Source: Silurus meridionalis (taxonomy: Eukaryota > Chordata > Actinopteri > Siluriformes > Siluridae). Taken from it: a stretch of 64,000 bases of DNA. The notes under the pieces are model-generated. The model did no database searches, was not told where the DNA came from, and saw nothing but the letters and a program-made list of their open reading frames with translations. This document shows positions 47,248 to 57,930 of this stretch, piece by piece (within the stretch, counting starts at the first letter, position 1; each line of letters opens with the position of its first letter). The stretch spans positions 17,718,311 to 17,782,310 of the forward strand of contig NC_060904.1 of assembly GCF_014805685.1 (NCBI RefSeq), read 5' to 3'. The position numbers were made by a program, and so were the translations under genes.

Positions 47248-49148
47248 AGATACATCACTACATGTACAGGAGAGTAAATCAGCACAAACAGAAATGTATT
47301 TTGTCTTCAAATTATAAAATAAGAAGTTAGAAATTAAATGTGGGCATGTCCTACACTAGAGGTCGACCTATTTTACCGATAATGATATCTAGGTTGGATC
47401 ATACTTGCCGATAAACGATTAATCAACTGATTTATAAAATAAGTACTGGATAAAAAACAAACATAACTTCAAAATTATAAAAAAAAAAAAACAGTACTGA
47501 ATCCTAAAAATGTTATAAATAAAATAAATATGAATATATTAATTATATTCATAAAAATAATTATCATTAATAAATTATAAATAAATAATGTAACGCTCTC
47601 CATGCATCGTGCAGTTTTGCGTGTAAAAAAACCCCAGCAAAAACGCAGGTGGTGTCAGTGATTCACCTCTAGAGGCCGCTCTCGTAAAGACAGAGGACTT
47701 TCTCAGCCACTCCAGTCGCAACCCGGAAAAACTATCGGTATGGATTTTTGCTGATAAACAGGCAAAAAAAATGAATCGGTTGACCTCTAAATCCTACACC
47801 AAGACAACGGTCCTGAGAGAGAAATAAGCAGCAAGAAACCAAAAAAATCTAACTAAAATTGGAATTAAAAGATGTGAAAACATTATACATTATGAATTAA
47901 ACTATTTAAAAGTACAATATAAAATATTGCATGTGTAAAATTAAACGATCTATAAATATAGAAATTCTGTTTTAAAGCAGCTCATCTGATGCACTAAATC
48001 TTAAATTAAATAAATTAGAGTTTATTTGCATTATTGGTTTAAATAATATATTTTTTAGATATTAAATAAAAGCATCATCACATGAATTTCTTTTATATTA
48101 TTTATAGTAAACCTAAACATCACGGTGTGGATCATAGGATCATTTCTCTGTTTAGTGATCTGAAATCACATGACCCTCGAGGTCAGACTGCAGTAACGGG
48201 TAACTAGACGCACAAGTCGGCATAAACACAGCTGCAAACCTAAGAATGCCGACTGGGCGGAAAACGCAAAATCAGCCTCCTTTAAAAAAAATTAAGGAAG
48301 TGAAGCTCAAACACCAGCGTGTTTTAGAAAAAGGTCAGCTTTCACATGCAATCGATCATACCTCGTACATCGGCCCGAGGCTCCGCCCCAAAGCCCCTGT
48401 ACTGTCTCCAATCAGACCTCCACCCTCCATCCATGCCTTACTGTGCTCCTGAAGCAGCAGGTACTTCAGACCTTCCTCCGGCGGCTGCTCATGAGGATGC
48501 GGCAGTTTGTAAATGTAGAACCTGAAGAAAAAAAAAATCTTATTCACAGGAAGTATTAGAGCCATTTATCATCCCGCAAATCACAAATCCCTGTTCTTTG
48601 AAAGGTTCTTAGGGTTGGTTGAACTTGTTTCTTCAATTCCTGCATATAAACAGATTTGTTTTGGTAAATGTACTCGTTTAACATTAATGGAAGAAGTCTT
48701 TAGTGTCGAAGGACACAACATTAACCACAACCTAGAAATACAACAACGTTTCGAGATACATTAAAACTTACATCAATGCAGGAGTGTAAGAGCAATAAAG
48801 AACTTTAACTGCTCCAGATCAACTTCAAGGTGGTAACAGTAACTACACTTCATCACAGCATGTACATCTTTTATATAATATCTATATATTACATATCTTT
48901 TCTCAATTTGTCTACTTTCCTTCACATTACTGTGAGATAAAATGTGCCCTGGTACAGATTGCGAAGGAAAAAAAAAAAAAGCTTGCGGTGATATCGGTAA
49001 TATCACAATAATATCGAAGTGAACGGTATATCGATAACGGAACCAACCAATCAACTGCGTTTCCCTGGTCGTCAACGCAGGACAGAGTTGTGTTGGTTGT
49101 GGCGCTCTCTGCTGGCCGCAGGAAGAATAGCAGCAAAAACACGAACAT
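43012..49148 (-). CDS. dnase2: Deoxyribonuclease II (lysosomal acid DNase)
   Basis: By family knowledge it is a lysosomal, cation-independent endonuclease that digests DNA from engulfed or apoptotic cells. Exons on the minus strand: 49148-49048, 48521-48362, 47203-47113, 46212-46048, 44179-43955, 43394-43012. Phases agree, giving about 374 residues (human DNASE2 360). The start MFVFLLLFFLRPAESA is a signal peptide. Then come CVDDQGNAVDW/FYIYKLP, MEGGGLIGDSTGALGRSL, GYILYNDQPP, GFWLVHSTPHFPPP, and the C-terminal DHSKW motif holding the family's catalytic histidine, followed by WVCVGDINR and KRGGGTVCQQDVAVWKA. An extra Cys-rich tail (CDSCTGEVDECESAPM) follows the usual end. I chose dnase2 over the paralogue dnase2b on overall motif wording, but did not align them. 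The gene is convergent with rgl2 and divergent from the promoter region at 49.6-50.0 kb. Confidence 0.93.
43450..44960. repeat. Degenerate GGAACC-rich region
   Basis: The two dnase2 introns here hold dozens of loosely spaced words of the form CAGGAACC, AGAACCTTT and GGAACCCTGGAACC. No regular period is visible, unlike the 15.3-kb minisatellite. The exon 43955-44179 interrupts the region and is not part of the repeat. Confidence 0.55.
46404..46847. mobile_element. MITE family B (TAGAGGTCGACC termini), copy 1
   Basis: It starts TAGAGGTCAACC and ends GAGTCGACCTCTA, an inverted pair, about 444 bp. It shares CTAGAGGCCGCTCTC and CAACCCGGAAAAACTATCG with the copy at 47.36 kb. It is in the dnase2 intron between exons 47203-47113 and 46212-46048. 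Confidence 0.8.
47208..47246. repeat. (CA)n microsatellite at a dnase2 splice acceptor
   Basis: On the dnase2 strand this is about 19 TG units followed by TTACAG and the exon starting at 47203. Confidence 0.9.
47357..47789. mobile_element. MITE family B, copy 2
   Basis: It starts TAGAGGTCGACCTATT and ends CGGTTGACCTCTA, with the same internal phrases as copy 1. It lies in the neighbouring dnase2 intron, so two copies of one family flank a single 91-base exon in the same orientation. Confidence 0.8.
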
Positions 49149-49635
49149 GCTGCAAAAGAAAATGAAAGCTGTTAGAAAAAGAGAAAGAAAATTAATTCGA
49201 TTTTATATCAGTGAATAAAAATGCTTTCTTATAAATAAAAACAAGGGAATATTCCTGACTTCTTGATCACAAATCGCCGCGCGTTTAATCACATTTTTCT
49301 ACATTACAGTACATCTCTTCTTATTTAGAGACTCCATATAAAAGGCGAGTTGATTCATTATTTTGGTTTATATCAAACAAAGTGTCATATTTATCCCAAA
49401 AAAGATGTTTCTGCAAACTTACCTTACTGAGAGAAGACTGACAATTAGCAGCTTCCCATACAACCGTGGAAAAACTTCAGCAGGTCCTTCTGATTCGAAA
49501 CTCGCCGGAAAACCTTCACATCCTTATTTTCTATCCAGGTACTGAGCAATCACGAGGTTCTGCACATGTCCGGACACAAGGCAGCACCAGAGGTCTCATT
49601 GGTCGCCTTCACGAGCTTCTTCTATGCGGCAAGAC

Positions 49636-49649
49636 GGCCGCCATGTTGG
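49636..49649 (-). promoter_or_regulatory. YY1-like CCAACATGGCGGCC element, dnase2 side
   Basis: On the minus strand the sequence is CCAACATGGCGGCC, the AANATGGCGGC form of a YY1 site often found just downstream of vertebrate start sites. It lies about 490 bases upstream of the dnase2 ATG and points into dnase2, so transcription may begin here with a non-coding leader. Confidence 0.55.
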
Positions 49650-50021
49650 AAAGGTCAGATTTCTGATTTACAGCATGTAGACGCGATTTCACGCTAATTA
49701 TAAAGTGATTATAACTCGTTTTTATTGAGTGGATTATTATGTTTTTTTGTTTTTTACTAAAATATTTTTATCCCTCAGGATTTTGTATATAATTAACATT
49801 GATTGAGTCTAATCACTGAAACTAAGCAATTTTTTATCAACAATTAAAAGAAACGAAAATCACAGTACGTGAACGATTTTTTTTAATTCATTGTCTAATA
49901 ATGTGAATTCGTCAGAAAATACAAGGACAAATTTGTTATCATGTAATTCCTTGATTGAGGATTGCTTTATTTTAAAAAAGTGTTACACCATTCACACTGT
50001 AGCGTTACCACGTTAACCTCT

Positions 50022-50035
50022 CCAACATGGCGGCT
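50022..50035 (+). promoter_or_regulatory. YY1-like CCAACATGGCGGCT element, right side
   Basis: The mirror partner of the element at 49636-49649, on the plus strand 373 bases away. Its ATG is the start of the small open frame at 50027. Confidence 0.55.
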
Positions 50036-50188
50036 CCGGAGACGCGTCAGGATCCGGTTATCTCTGGTGTTAATGTGGTTGTAGCGCTGTTTATCATCAG
50101 CATCATTATCGCCACCTGCTGTTCAGGGGACGGTATTACATGGCGCACTTGTATAATAAACCAAGAGAACACTTTTAATTGTGTTTAG
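50027..50188 (+). CDS. Candidate 53-residue membrane microprotein or first exon
   Basis: A short frame starts at the ATG inside the YY1-like element: MAAPETRQDPVISGVN, then a hydrophobic segment VVVALFIISIIIATCC near residues 17-32, then a short polar tail to TAG. MAAP at an ATGGCGGC start and a single membrane span are typical of small vertebrate integral membrane proteins. A GTATTA donor-like word follows GGGGACG at 50131-50132, so this could instead be exon 1 of a spliced gene whose other exons I do not see before 50.9 kb. An AATAAA lies at 50226. I do not recognise the protein. A broken first exon left from an old gene is equally possible. Confidence 0.4.
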   Translation: MAAPETRQDPVISGVNVVVALFIISIIIATCCSGDGITWRTCIINQENTFNCV

Positions 50189-50596
50189 ACACAAGACAAT
50201 ATATATATTAATAAACTAGAAACGAAATAAATTTTATTTAGATTCCCATTTCCTGAATGATTTATTCCAACCAATTCTTTCTTTGATTTATTGCTTTGTC
50301 ATTAATTGTCACATCATTATGCAGATTTTTATGTTGAATCAAAAATTTGTTAACACATACAAAAGAAATAATTGAAAAAGAAAATCAACACATCATGATA
50401 AAACAAGCATGGAAGAAAATCCTACAAAAATGTGCGGATCGTATAGGAGTCTACATTTCCTTTTAATCATCAACATGTTCACGTGACATTCCTGTGAGGT
50501 TTATACACACACATCAGTACAGTATTGATCAGTACAGGTGAAAAGGTTTGGTACTGCTGCCCACTGCACACGAGGGAGGATCACGTTTCACTGAAG

Positions 50597-50605
<9 letters not shown>

Positions 50606-50632
<27 letters not shown>
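50606..50632 (+). repeat. (GA)n microsatellite
   Basis: About 13 GA units upstream of the Siglec-like gene, followed by more purine-rich DNA to 50660. Confidence 0.85.
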
Positions 50633-50634
<2 letters not shown>

Positions 50635-50784
50635 CTGACAGACGGAGGGAGAGATGGAGAGATGGCCAGCCTTCTGTCAACTTTCCCTTACTCACACTTC
50701 CTTACTTAGAGTCTCTTCTACATTTATAACATTCATTACGGTCTTCTATCTGGTCTTCGCCTCCTGATGGCCCTACGAGGAAGA

Positions 50785-50786
<2 letters not shown>

Positions 50787-50838
<52 letters not shown>
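50787..50838 (+). repeat. (TG)n microsatellite
   Basis: About 24 TG units, 125 bases upstream of the first Siglec-like start codon. Confidence 0.9.
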
Positions 50839-50918
50839 ATGTGTATGTTGGATTAGTTAAGCATTGATTTAGGTAGCATTCCTGAGATAAAATGTCTTAA
50901 CGGATATTCTGGTGACCT

Positions 50919-50954
50919 TCTTCTTCTTCTTCTTCTTCTTCTTCTTCTTCTTCA
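50919..50954 (+). repeat. (TTC)n tract next to the Siglec-like start codon
   Basis: Twelve TTC units end eight bases before the start codon at 50963, so they are either in the 5' leader or form the pyrimidine tract of an upstream splice acceptor (TTCAG at 50951-50955). Confidence 0.85.
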
Positions 50955-50962
50955 GCTCTGAG

Positions 50963-52368
50963 ATGTGGACGTTGGTGACAGTGTTGATCATCATCTCCGT
51001 CGCTCTGCCAGGTGATTCTAACGTAATCCTACCTACAGAAAGTGTAACGTTACCCAGGTGTCCTTGCAGGTGCAGGGTATTTTTATAGTATCCACGTTCG
51101 CCAGATGTGAAACGCACTCCTTCGTTCCATTTTCAGGATCATGGTGCAGCAGATGGGCCGTGAGCTTCTCCAGGACGGATATCTGCACCTGGGTAGGAAC
51201 CACCATCATCCTGCCGTGCCGGTACGACTATCCACTGCCCTACAGTGCCACACGGGTCATGTGGTTCCACATCACAGCCGATGGAAAACGGGATTTCGCC
51301 TACCACACGGACCCTGAGCTGGTCAGCGTGTCCTACAGGGACCGGGTCAAGTACGTGGGCGGATACAAGAGGTGCAGTCTGCAGATAAGTGGCATTAAGC
51401 TGAGCGACGGAGGTCAGTATCACTTCAGGTTCGAGACGGACGAACAGCAGGGGAGATGGACATCACCGGACTCCATCAATCTTTCAGTTACAGGTACTTT
51501 TCACAAAGGAGTAAGTTTTTAACACCACAGCGCAGTAAAACGCAGGATTCTGATTGGTCAGAAGATGCTGATTTGGTTCAGTTTTCTTCAGTGTCAGTGC
51601 TGTTTAACACTCAGAGGTAAAGCTGATCATATTTCACCTGATGATGTTCCACAAATGTCATTATAAATGGAAAAATGGTCCGATAAGTCGTTAGTATGTA
51701 ATTAACAAAACACACCATCATTGTACATCATCATGTTTATGAGCTCCTCATGTTACTGAGAAACCACAAAAATGATTCCTGAACAGGTCAGACTTCAGAT
51801 GTGGTATTTATGAATATTAATATGAATGCTGCAATAATATGAGAGCTACTGTTATCGAAAATAAATCAACACCTACTGACCAATCAGAATCCAGCATTCA
51901 ACACCACAGCATTTACATGTAGAGTGTTTGGCAGACGCTGAGCAGCTCTGGGGTTAAGGGCTTTGCTCAGGGTTGGATTGGAGTGGCTGGGATTTGAACT
52001 CACAACCTTCAGATCTGAATGCCTTAACCACTCAGGTACCACCACCCAGGCTCTGTGATAGAAGTGCATTCAGATTTTATCTGAAGTGCTTTTTTTCTCA
52101 CAGAGCTCCAGGTTCAGGCTCATCCTGCACGGGTCTCCAACATGTTTGCGTCAGGCGAGACGGTGTTTCTGACCTGCGTGGCTCGCGGCTGTGCGGCTGC
52201 AGGAAAGACGCTCGCCCTCTACAGGAACGGAGTGAACCTGGGCTACTCGGATAAAGTTTCTCCCATCTATAATTTCGACATTCAGCACGCAGGGACTTAC
52301 TACTGCAGACCGGTTCCTCCGCAGAACGTCCAGTCCTCCAGCATCAGCCTGGCTGTGGGATGTGAGTG

Positions 52369-52444
<76 letters not shown>

Positions 52445-54379
52445 ATATCTATCATCTATCATCTATCCATCTTTTTACTTAGATATTTTCTGTTATTACT
52501 ATTTACGCCTTTAATAATTCGAATAGAAAAATCTACAGAAAAATGATCCTTTTCTGGCCCTAAAATAAGCTCCACCCCTCACTGAAGCGACTTGGAATCC
52601 CCTTTTCCCCCTTTTTTTCACTCTAAAGGCATGAAGCATGAAGCCTGTGCAGATTTTACAGTAATAAACAGGGCGCATTCATTCCAGATGTAATTCACTT
52701 TGCAGCCAGAAGGGGGCAGTGTAAAGAAGTTATTAACCGCTGCTTTACTGTTCCCGAGCCCAAACGTTTTCGTTTCTGCTCTTTCAGATGCTCCACTTCA
52801 CACCACTGTTCTGTTAAGTAAGTACGGTTCCCTGACTGAAGGCGACTCAGTTACTCTGACGTGCAGCAGTGAAGGAGCTCCGGCAGTGGAGAGCTTCACC
52901 TGGTTTCGAGAGGGAGAGAGCGGAAGCGTTCCTGATAGCTTCAAGCCCGAGCTCAAGCTCTGGAGTCTGGACTACAGAGACAATGGGGAGTACTTCTGTG
53001 TGGCCCGCAACTCCATCGGAACCGACCGCTCCAGACCCGTTCTGGTCAACGTTACCTGTAAGAACATATGGGAACACTTCAGGGTTTCTGCAAGATCTTT
53101 TAGGATGAGGTCTAGTCTTAGCATTGTACTGAGGACCCTGTGAGATCTAAAAGATTAACTAAACAAAGAACCCCAGAGTGGTTGGCAGAATTTATTTTTT
53201 CAAAGCTTGAAGTCTTTGGTTCCTTAAGGGTTCTTTAAATAGTACAGGGCTGTAGAACCGTAAAGACGTTCTACTTGAAGCAATTTCAGAATGGGAAACT
53301 CTGTTACAGAGCTTCTTTTACAAATAAAATCCCTGAAACCCATTATTCAAAAGGAGTTCCATTATTTGGTTCTTTTACCCCACTCCGAGCACTATGGATC
53401 TAGAAGGACAAACAGAAAAACCATTTAGGTTTCTAGAACAATATATTTAGTCTTCGTCTGTAGATTAAATAGCGTTACTGTTAACTTGCGCTTTCTGCGG
53501 TTCTTCCTCAATGCTTTTAAAAAAAATCCACATCTCAGACGTCTGAACTTTAAAACGTCTTTGCGAGCTGTTTTTCTGTCTCTGATTCTTCTGATCATCA
53601 GTGTCTCACACACAGAAAGGCAACATTAGGTCACTGGGTCTTGTGTAATATTTGTATTTCTGGCAGAACATCATGTCACACTGGAATAGCTCTCTGAATT
53701 AAGACCACAAGGTTAAGGTTCAGATGTAGATGAACTTCATCCAGGAAACATGACCTTAGTGACTGACTTCCTGAAACCATGTGTCATGTACTCATGTGCT
53801 GCTTCACCTTCGTACGATCTCAGATTCTCCCAAGAACACGAAGGTCCTGATCAGCACCAAAGGTGACATCGTGGAGGGCAACGCCGTCAACCTGACATGC
53901 ATCAGCAATGCAAACCCACCGGTGAGGAGATACGCCTGGTACAAGGTCATCGGTGGTCAACCCTGGGCCAGAGGTTCCTCCCAGAAGCTAACCTTCGCCA
54001 GCGTGCACTCACACAATGCCGGGCAGTATTATTGTGCCGTGTGGAACGCTTTGGGAATGGGAGTGTCTGAACCCGTCACTCTCTCTGTGCTCTGTAAGTG
54101 TTCACTTGGTCAAGTTCTAAAGTGCACCAAATAAGTAGTTTACATTTTTTTTTTTTTATGTGTGGAGCCATCTGCTGGCCGTTAGCTGAACAGCAGCGAC
54201 ATATTGTATATATTAATTACAGATGGTACCCGAGTTACCGTGGATCATCGACAATAGTGATACAACAAAATAAAAATATTTTAAGTATCGCTCGGCAGGC
54301 AAACAAAGCAGCATATGCTCCGCCCTCCATTTACGAACCGGCTCTCGTCCATGCACCCACTGCAACATATAAACATATA

Positions 54380-54415
<36 letters not shown>

Positions 54416-57328
54416 TACAGACCAAAAGTTTGGACACACCTTCTCATTCAAAGAGTTTTCTTTATTTTCATGACTATGAAAATTGTAGATTCACACTGAA
54501 GGCATTAAAACTATGAATTAACACATGTGGAATTATATATGGAATTATATACATAACAAAAAAGTGTGAAACAACTGAAAAATGTCATATTCTAGGTTGG
54601 GTTCAGGTCCGGTGACTGTGGAGGCCAGGTCATCTGGTGCAGAACCCCATCACTCTCCTTCTTGGTCGATAGCCCTTGATGCCTTCAGTGTGACTCTACA
54701 ATTTTCATAGTCATGAAAATAAAGAAAACTCTTTGAATGAGAAGGTGTGTCCAAACTTTTGGTCTGTACTGTATGAAAAAGAAAAATACCTTTAATAGTG
54801 AATAATAATTGTGAGACATATTCTATACCGTAGCTGTGACCTGATGTAGTAGGAAAGTCATGCTCATCTGATCTGAATCAGGTTTCTGAGTGGAATAAAG
54901 ATCAGCGCACTGCTACCTTTATTTGTCCTTGAAGAAAAAAAAAATCAATTCATCAATTTCTGGCTGCATCCAACCCTCACACTTCTGTCTCGTCCTTTTC
55001 TCCGTCGTGTCTTTTGATTCTTCTACGTTCCAGATGCCCCTCAGAACACTTCGGTTTTGGCTCATCCGTCCAGCGTGATCGAGGCAGGAGGCTCCTTGAC
55101 CCTGACCTGCAGCAGCCAGGGGAACCCGGCTGTAGAGAACTACACCTGGCACCGGATCAATGCCGCTGACTCCTGGGAAACGCGATCGGGTCAAACCTAC
55201 ACCATCGCTGAAGTCAGCACAGGAGCCAGCGGTCAGTACTACTGCGAAGCTCGCAACCGCATCGGCGTTCACAGCTCTCCGCTCCTCACCGTCAGGGTGC
55301 GAGGTCCGTACCCTTCACATCACTGTTCTGGGTCTTAAAGATTTTTTTATTGCTGAATGTCTAAGATTAGATTATCTTCAACCCCAAGCATTTCCATGAA
55401 CCCTTCAGCCTTATGCAGTCTACAGTAGGTGAAAGGAGTCATGTGACTGCTTTTCTCTTCTCTTTCGACAGTCAGATGTGCGTGAGGTCATGAATGTTCT
55501 CTTAAAACAGAACCCATAGGTTCTCACTTCACTCATGTGCCTCAAGATCTTATTCTCTTTCAGTTCCAGTGAAATGTTGCACACGAATGAATAAAAGTGC
55601 AAATGATACTGAAGGTTGTTTCAGTGAAATTTTCTGCCTCACTGTTTTAAATCCTGCAATTAATCATGAACAGATATTTGGGTTTGGGTTTGATTGACAG
55701 GTCGTCTGAAGGTCATCGCCCTGGCTTCTGCTGTCTGTGTTTCTGTGGCTCTCATCACCCTGACTGTCGCCGTCATGATCAGGTCACGATCACATGTTTT
55801 CATTTTATATTTAAATTTAATTAACCTATACACTAATTTTCTTTTTGTGAATGTAGATTTTTTTATGCTTTACGCAGGTTATTTATATTTTCTTTATTTT
55901 CTGCTTAGTTAAATATCATTATGATTTTTTATTTATTTTGTCGTCATTGAGAATTTTTAGTTATTATGATGATTATTATGCTAATAGGTGATATTTATTC
56001 TGCAGTAAGAATATGCACAGAGTGGACAGTGAACCGCTGGAAATAGACAAACAGGTGCATTTTTTATTTTATAATTCAACTAATTAAATGATCTTTCATT
56101 TCCCGTTTTTTAACGATTATGTATGGTGTGTTTTATTTAGCTCGGATCTCCCATGGAAGTGGACACATTTTTTTACGAATGCCCTCAACCAGCGTTTGAG
56201 CCCCGGAGCTCAAAGATGGCCGACATTCCAGTGAGTTAGCTGCTGATTGCTGTTGTGGTTGACAGACAGCTCACTTTTGTTTATATTTCTGGAGGTACGT
56301 TTAAAGAAAAGCACCAACAGCAATAAATGTTGGTCCGGACATTCGAGAAGCATCTGTCATACAACACTGGGACATAATGCAAAAACGCTCCGAATTTCTC
56401 ATCCATAAAAATGCATTATTTCATATACTATAACATAATAGTGATGAAAGTATATCAGCTAGAATAATATCTGTCTTCCTACTAGCAAATGGAAATTCCC
56501 AGAACAAAATAATAAAATATTGATTTCTTTGTAGTGCAATAATTGGCTTTATTTTTGAATGGAAATTTATTTTAATCCGAAAAAAAGCCTCATCTGTGAT
56601 AAACTGGCTGTAAATTAAACCCTATACATGACGAATTGGGTATCTTTTTGTTTCTGCTTTAAGCACGTAGGTAATACATAAGCCTATTGTTTATAAGGCT
56701 TCATAAGTCATTCATATAAACTCACATATAAATGACCACATCAGCTGACATAAGAAGTAATTTTATCTTTTGCATTCATAACTAAAAGTTGGAATTAACA
56801 CTAATAAGCGTTTATGTAGGTTAATGTCAGCTGTTATGGAGTTATGTACTGTAGCTGCTATGTAGCCTCTACGAACATGGGCAAAAACCCTATGTTAAAG
56901 GGTCTAAGCTCAAAGAGAGATGTGCTGTCTGTGGTAGGAGGAACCAGAAGACATTCATGACAACATTCATCCTTCCATTGTGCCTCTTAAGGAAGCTGTG
57001 GAGAAAACCGAGAAAGATCAGAAAGATGGAGACGAAGGGAAAGTCAAACGTGTCACTGTACATTACTCGAGTACACAAAGGTTAGACTTTTACTATAAGC
57101 ACTAATGCAGGTAATGAAATAAGATAAAATAAATCATTTGGGTGACCACAAATTATATATATTTATAACAAAATATTTATTATTTATGTTATTTCATTTA
57201 TATATATATATTTTTACTTTTTCAGCCGGGGCCAAGTGCAAGTCACCAACGTTCCACAAGATGGCGGTGTGACGGAGTCAAAAGACAGACACAGTGTTGT
57301 TTATTCTGTCTTCGCTAAACAGCCATGA
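50963..57328 (+). CDS. Siglec-like five-Ig-domain receptor with long cytoplasmic tail
   Basis: Type I membrane lectin-like receptor, probably on leukocytes. Exons: 50963-51011, 51137-51493, 52104-52361, 52788-53057, 53824-54093, 55034-55303, 55701-55782, 56006-56054, 56141-56230, 56938-57080, 57226-57328; phases agree, 646 residues. Signal peptide [17 protein letters not shown]. The V-set domain closely resembles sialoadhesin/CD22: N-terminal Trp, Cys44 (LPC) paired with Cys96 (KRCSL) rather than an F-strand Cys, Arg114 in YHFRFE at the sialic-acid position, and a G-strand Trp. Cys33 and the CVARGC of domain 2 suit the Siglec interdomain disulfide. Four more Ig domains each occupy one phase-1 exon. 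Membrane span [20 protein letters not shown]. The tail ends with VTVHYSST and SVVYSVF, which resemble inhibitory tyrosine motifs but lack Leu/Val/Ile at +3. CD22-like or Siglec1-like cannot be decided here. Confidence 0.88.
51895..52065 (-). mobile_element. tRNA-derived SINE
   Basis: Minus-strand reading gives a tRNA-like head around GTTGTGAGTTCAAATCCC, with a B-box-like GTTCAAATC, and a tail around TGTAAATGCTG. It lies in the intron between the V-set and second Ig exons of the Siglec-like gene and ends about 40 bases before the 52104 exon. Confidence 0.65.
52371..52455 (+). repeat. (CTAT)n microsatellite just after a donor site
   Basis: About 18 CTAT units start some eight bases after the donor GTGAGT at 52362. 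Confidence 0.9.
54411..54773. mobile_element. Tc1-type MITE with 93-base inverted repeats
   Basis: The left arm 54411-54503 and right arm 54681-54773 are inverted copies differing at one base. Both begin TACAGTACAGACCAAAAGTT on their own strand. Ends at TA and a length of 363 bp fit a non-autonomous Tc1/mariner element. The near-identity of the arms means a recent insertion. It lies in the Siglec-like intron between the fourth and fifth Ig exons, next to a (TA)n run. Confidence 0.9.
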
Positions 57329-57815
57329 AACTAAATAATACCACAAATCCAGTCATCTTGACTTCCCTCATCCACAAAATTACCAAAGATAATTCACTAA
57401 AACATAAATAAATCCAGTTAGAAATTGACTGTGCATTGTAACTAGTTCAGATTTTGCACACTGAGCTTAGCTATGCTACATGTGTTCAGTTTAGGAAAAG
57501 TCTTAAACGTTCTGAATGTCACCGGTCAATAAAATGAGGTCACTACATCTGTTTACTGCCAAAACCTTTAACTTCAAAGCTGTAAATCTAATCCAATCTA
57601 ATCTCTGGTCTAGATTCTGATTCTACATCAATGCCTGAGCCAATGCTGCAGTATCACGAGATCATAAATCTCACCTAAATGTGTTCTGAATTCACTAAAA
57701 TCCAAATATCATTGTGAAAATGGTGTGAAACCATTTTACATTGTTCAGTGATGTGATTAGCATCTGTATGAAGCTCCATGCGTTTAAGTGTAAATGATTT
57801 GACTTTCCTACTTTC

Positions 57816-57821
57816 AATAAA
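57816..57821 (+). terminator. Candidate polyadenylation signal of the long Siglec-like gene
   Basis: AATAAA about 490 bases past the stop, followed by a TG-rich stretch. A second AATAAA occurs at about 57526. Confidence 0.5.
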
Positions 57822-57839
57822 ATGTTGCTGTCTTGAACT

Positions 57840-57930
57840 TCAAGTCAAGTCAAGTTTATTTCTATTGCGCTTTTCACAACAGACATTGTCTCAAAGCAGC
57901 TTTACAGAAATCAACAGTTAAGGTGAATGA
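57840..57930 (+). mobile_element. Interspersed repeat head (same family as 24.8 kb)
   Basis: It contains TTGCGCTTTTCACAACAGAC, ATTGTCTCAAAGCAGC and TTTACAGAAATCAACAG, matching the start of the repeat in the rgl2 intron. It sits between the two convergent Siglec-like genes. Confidence 0.6.
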
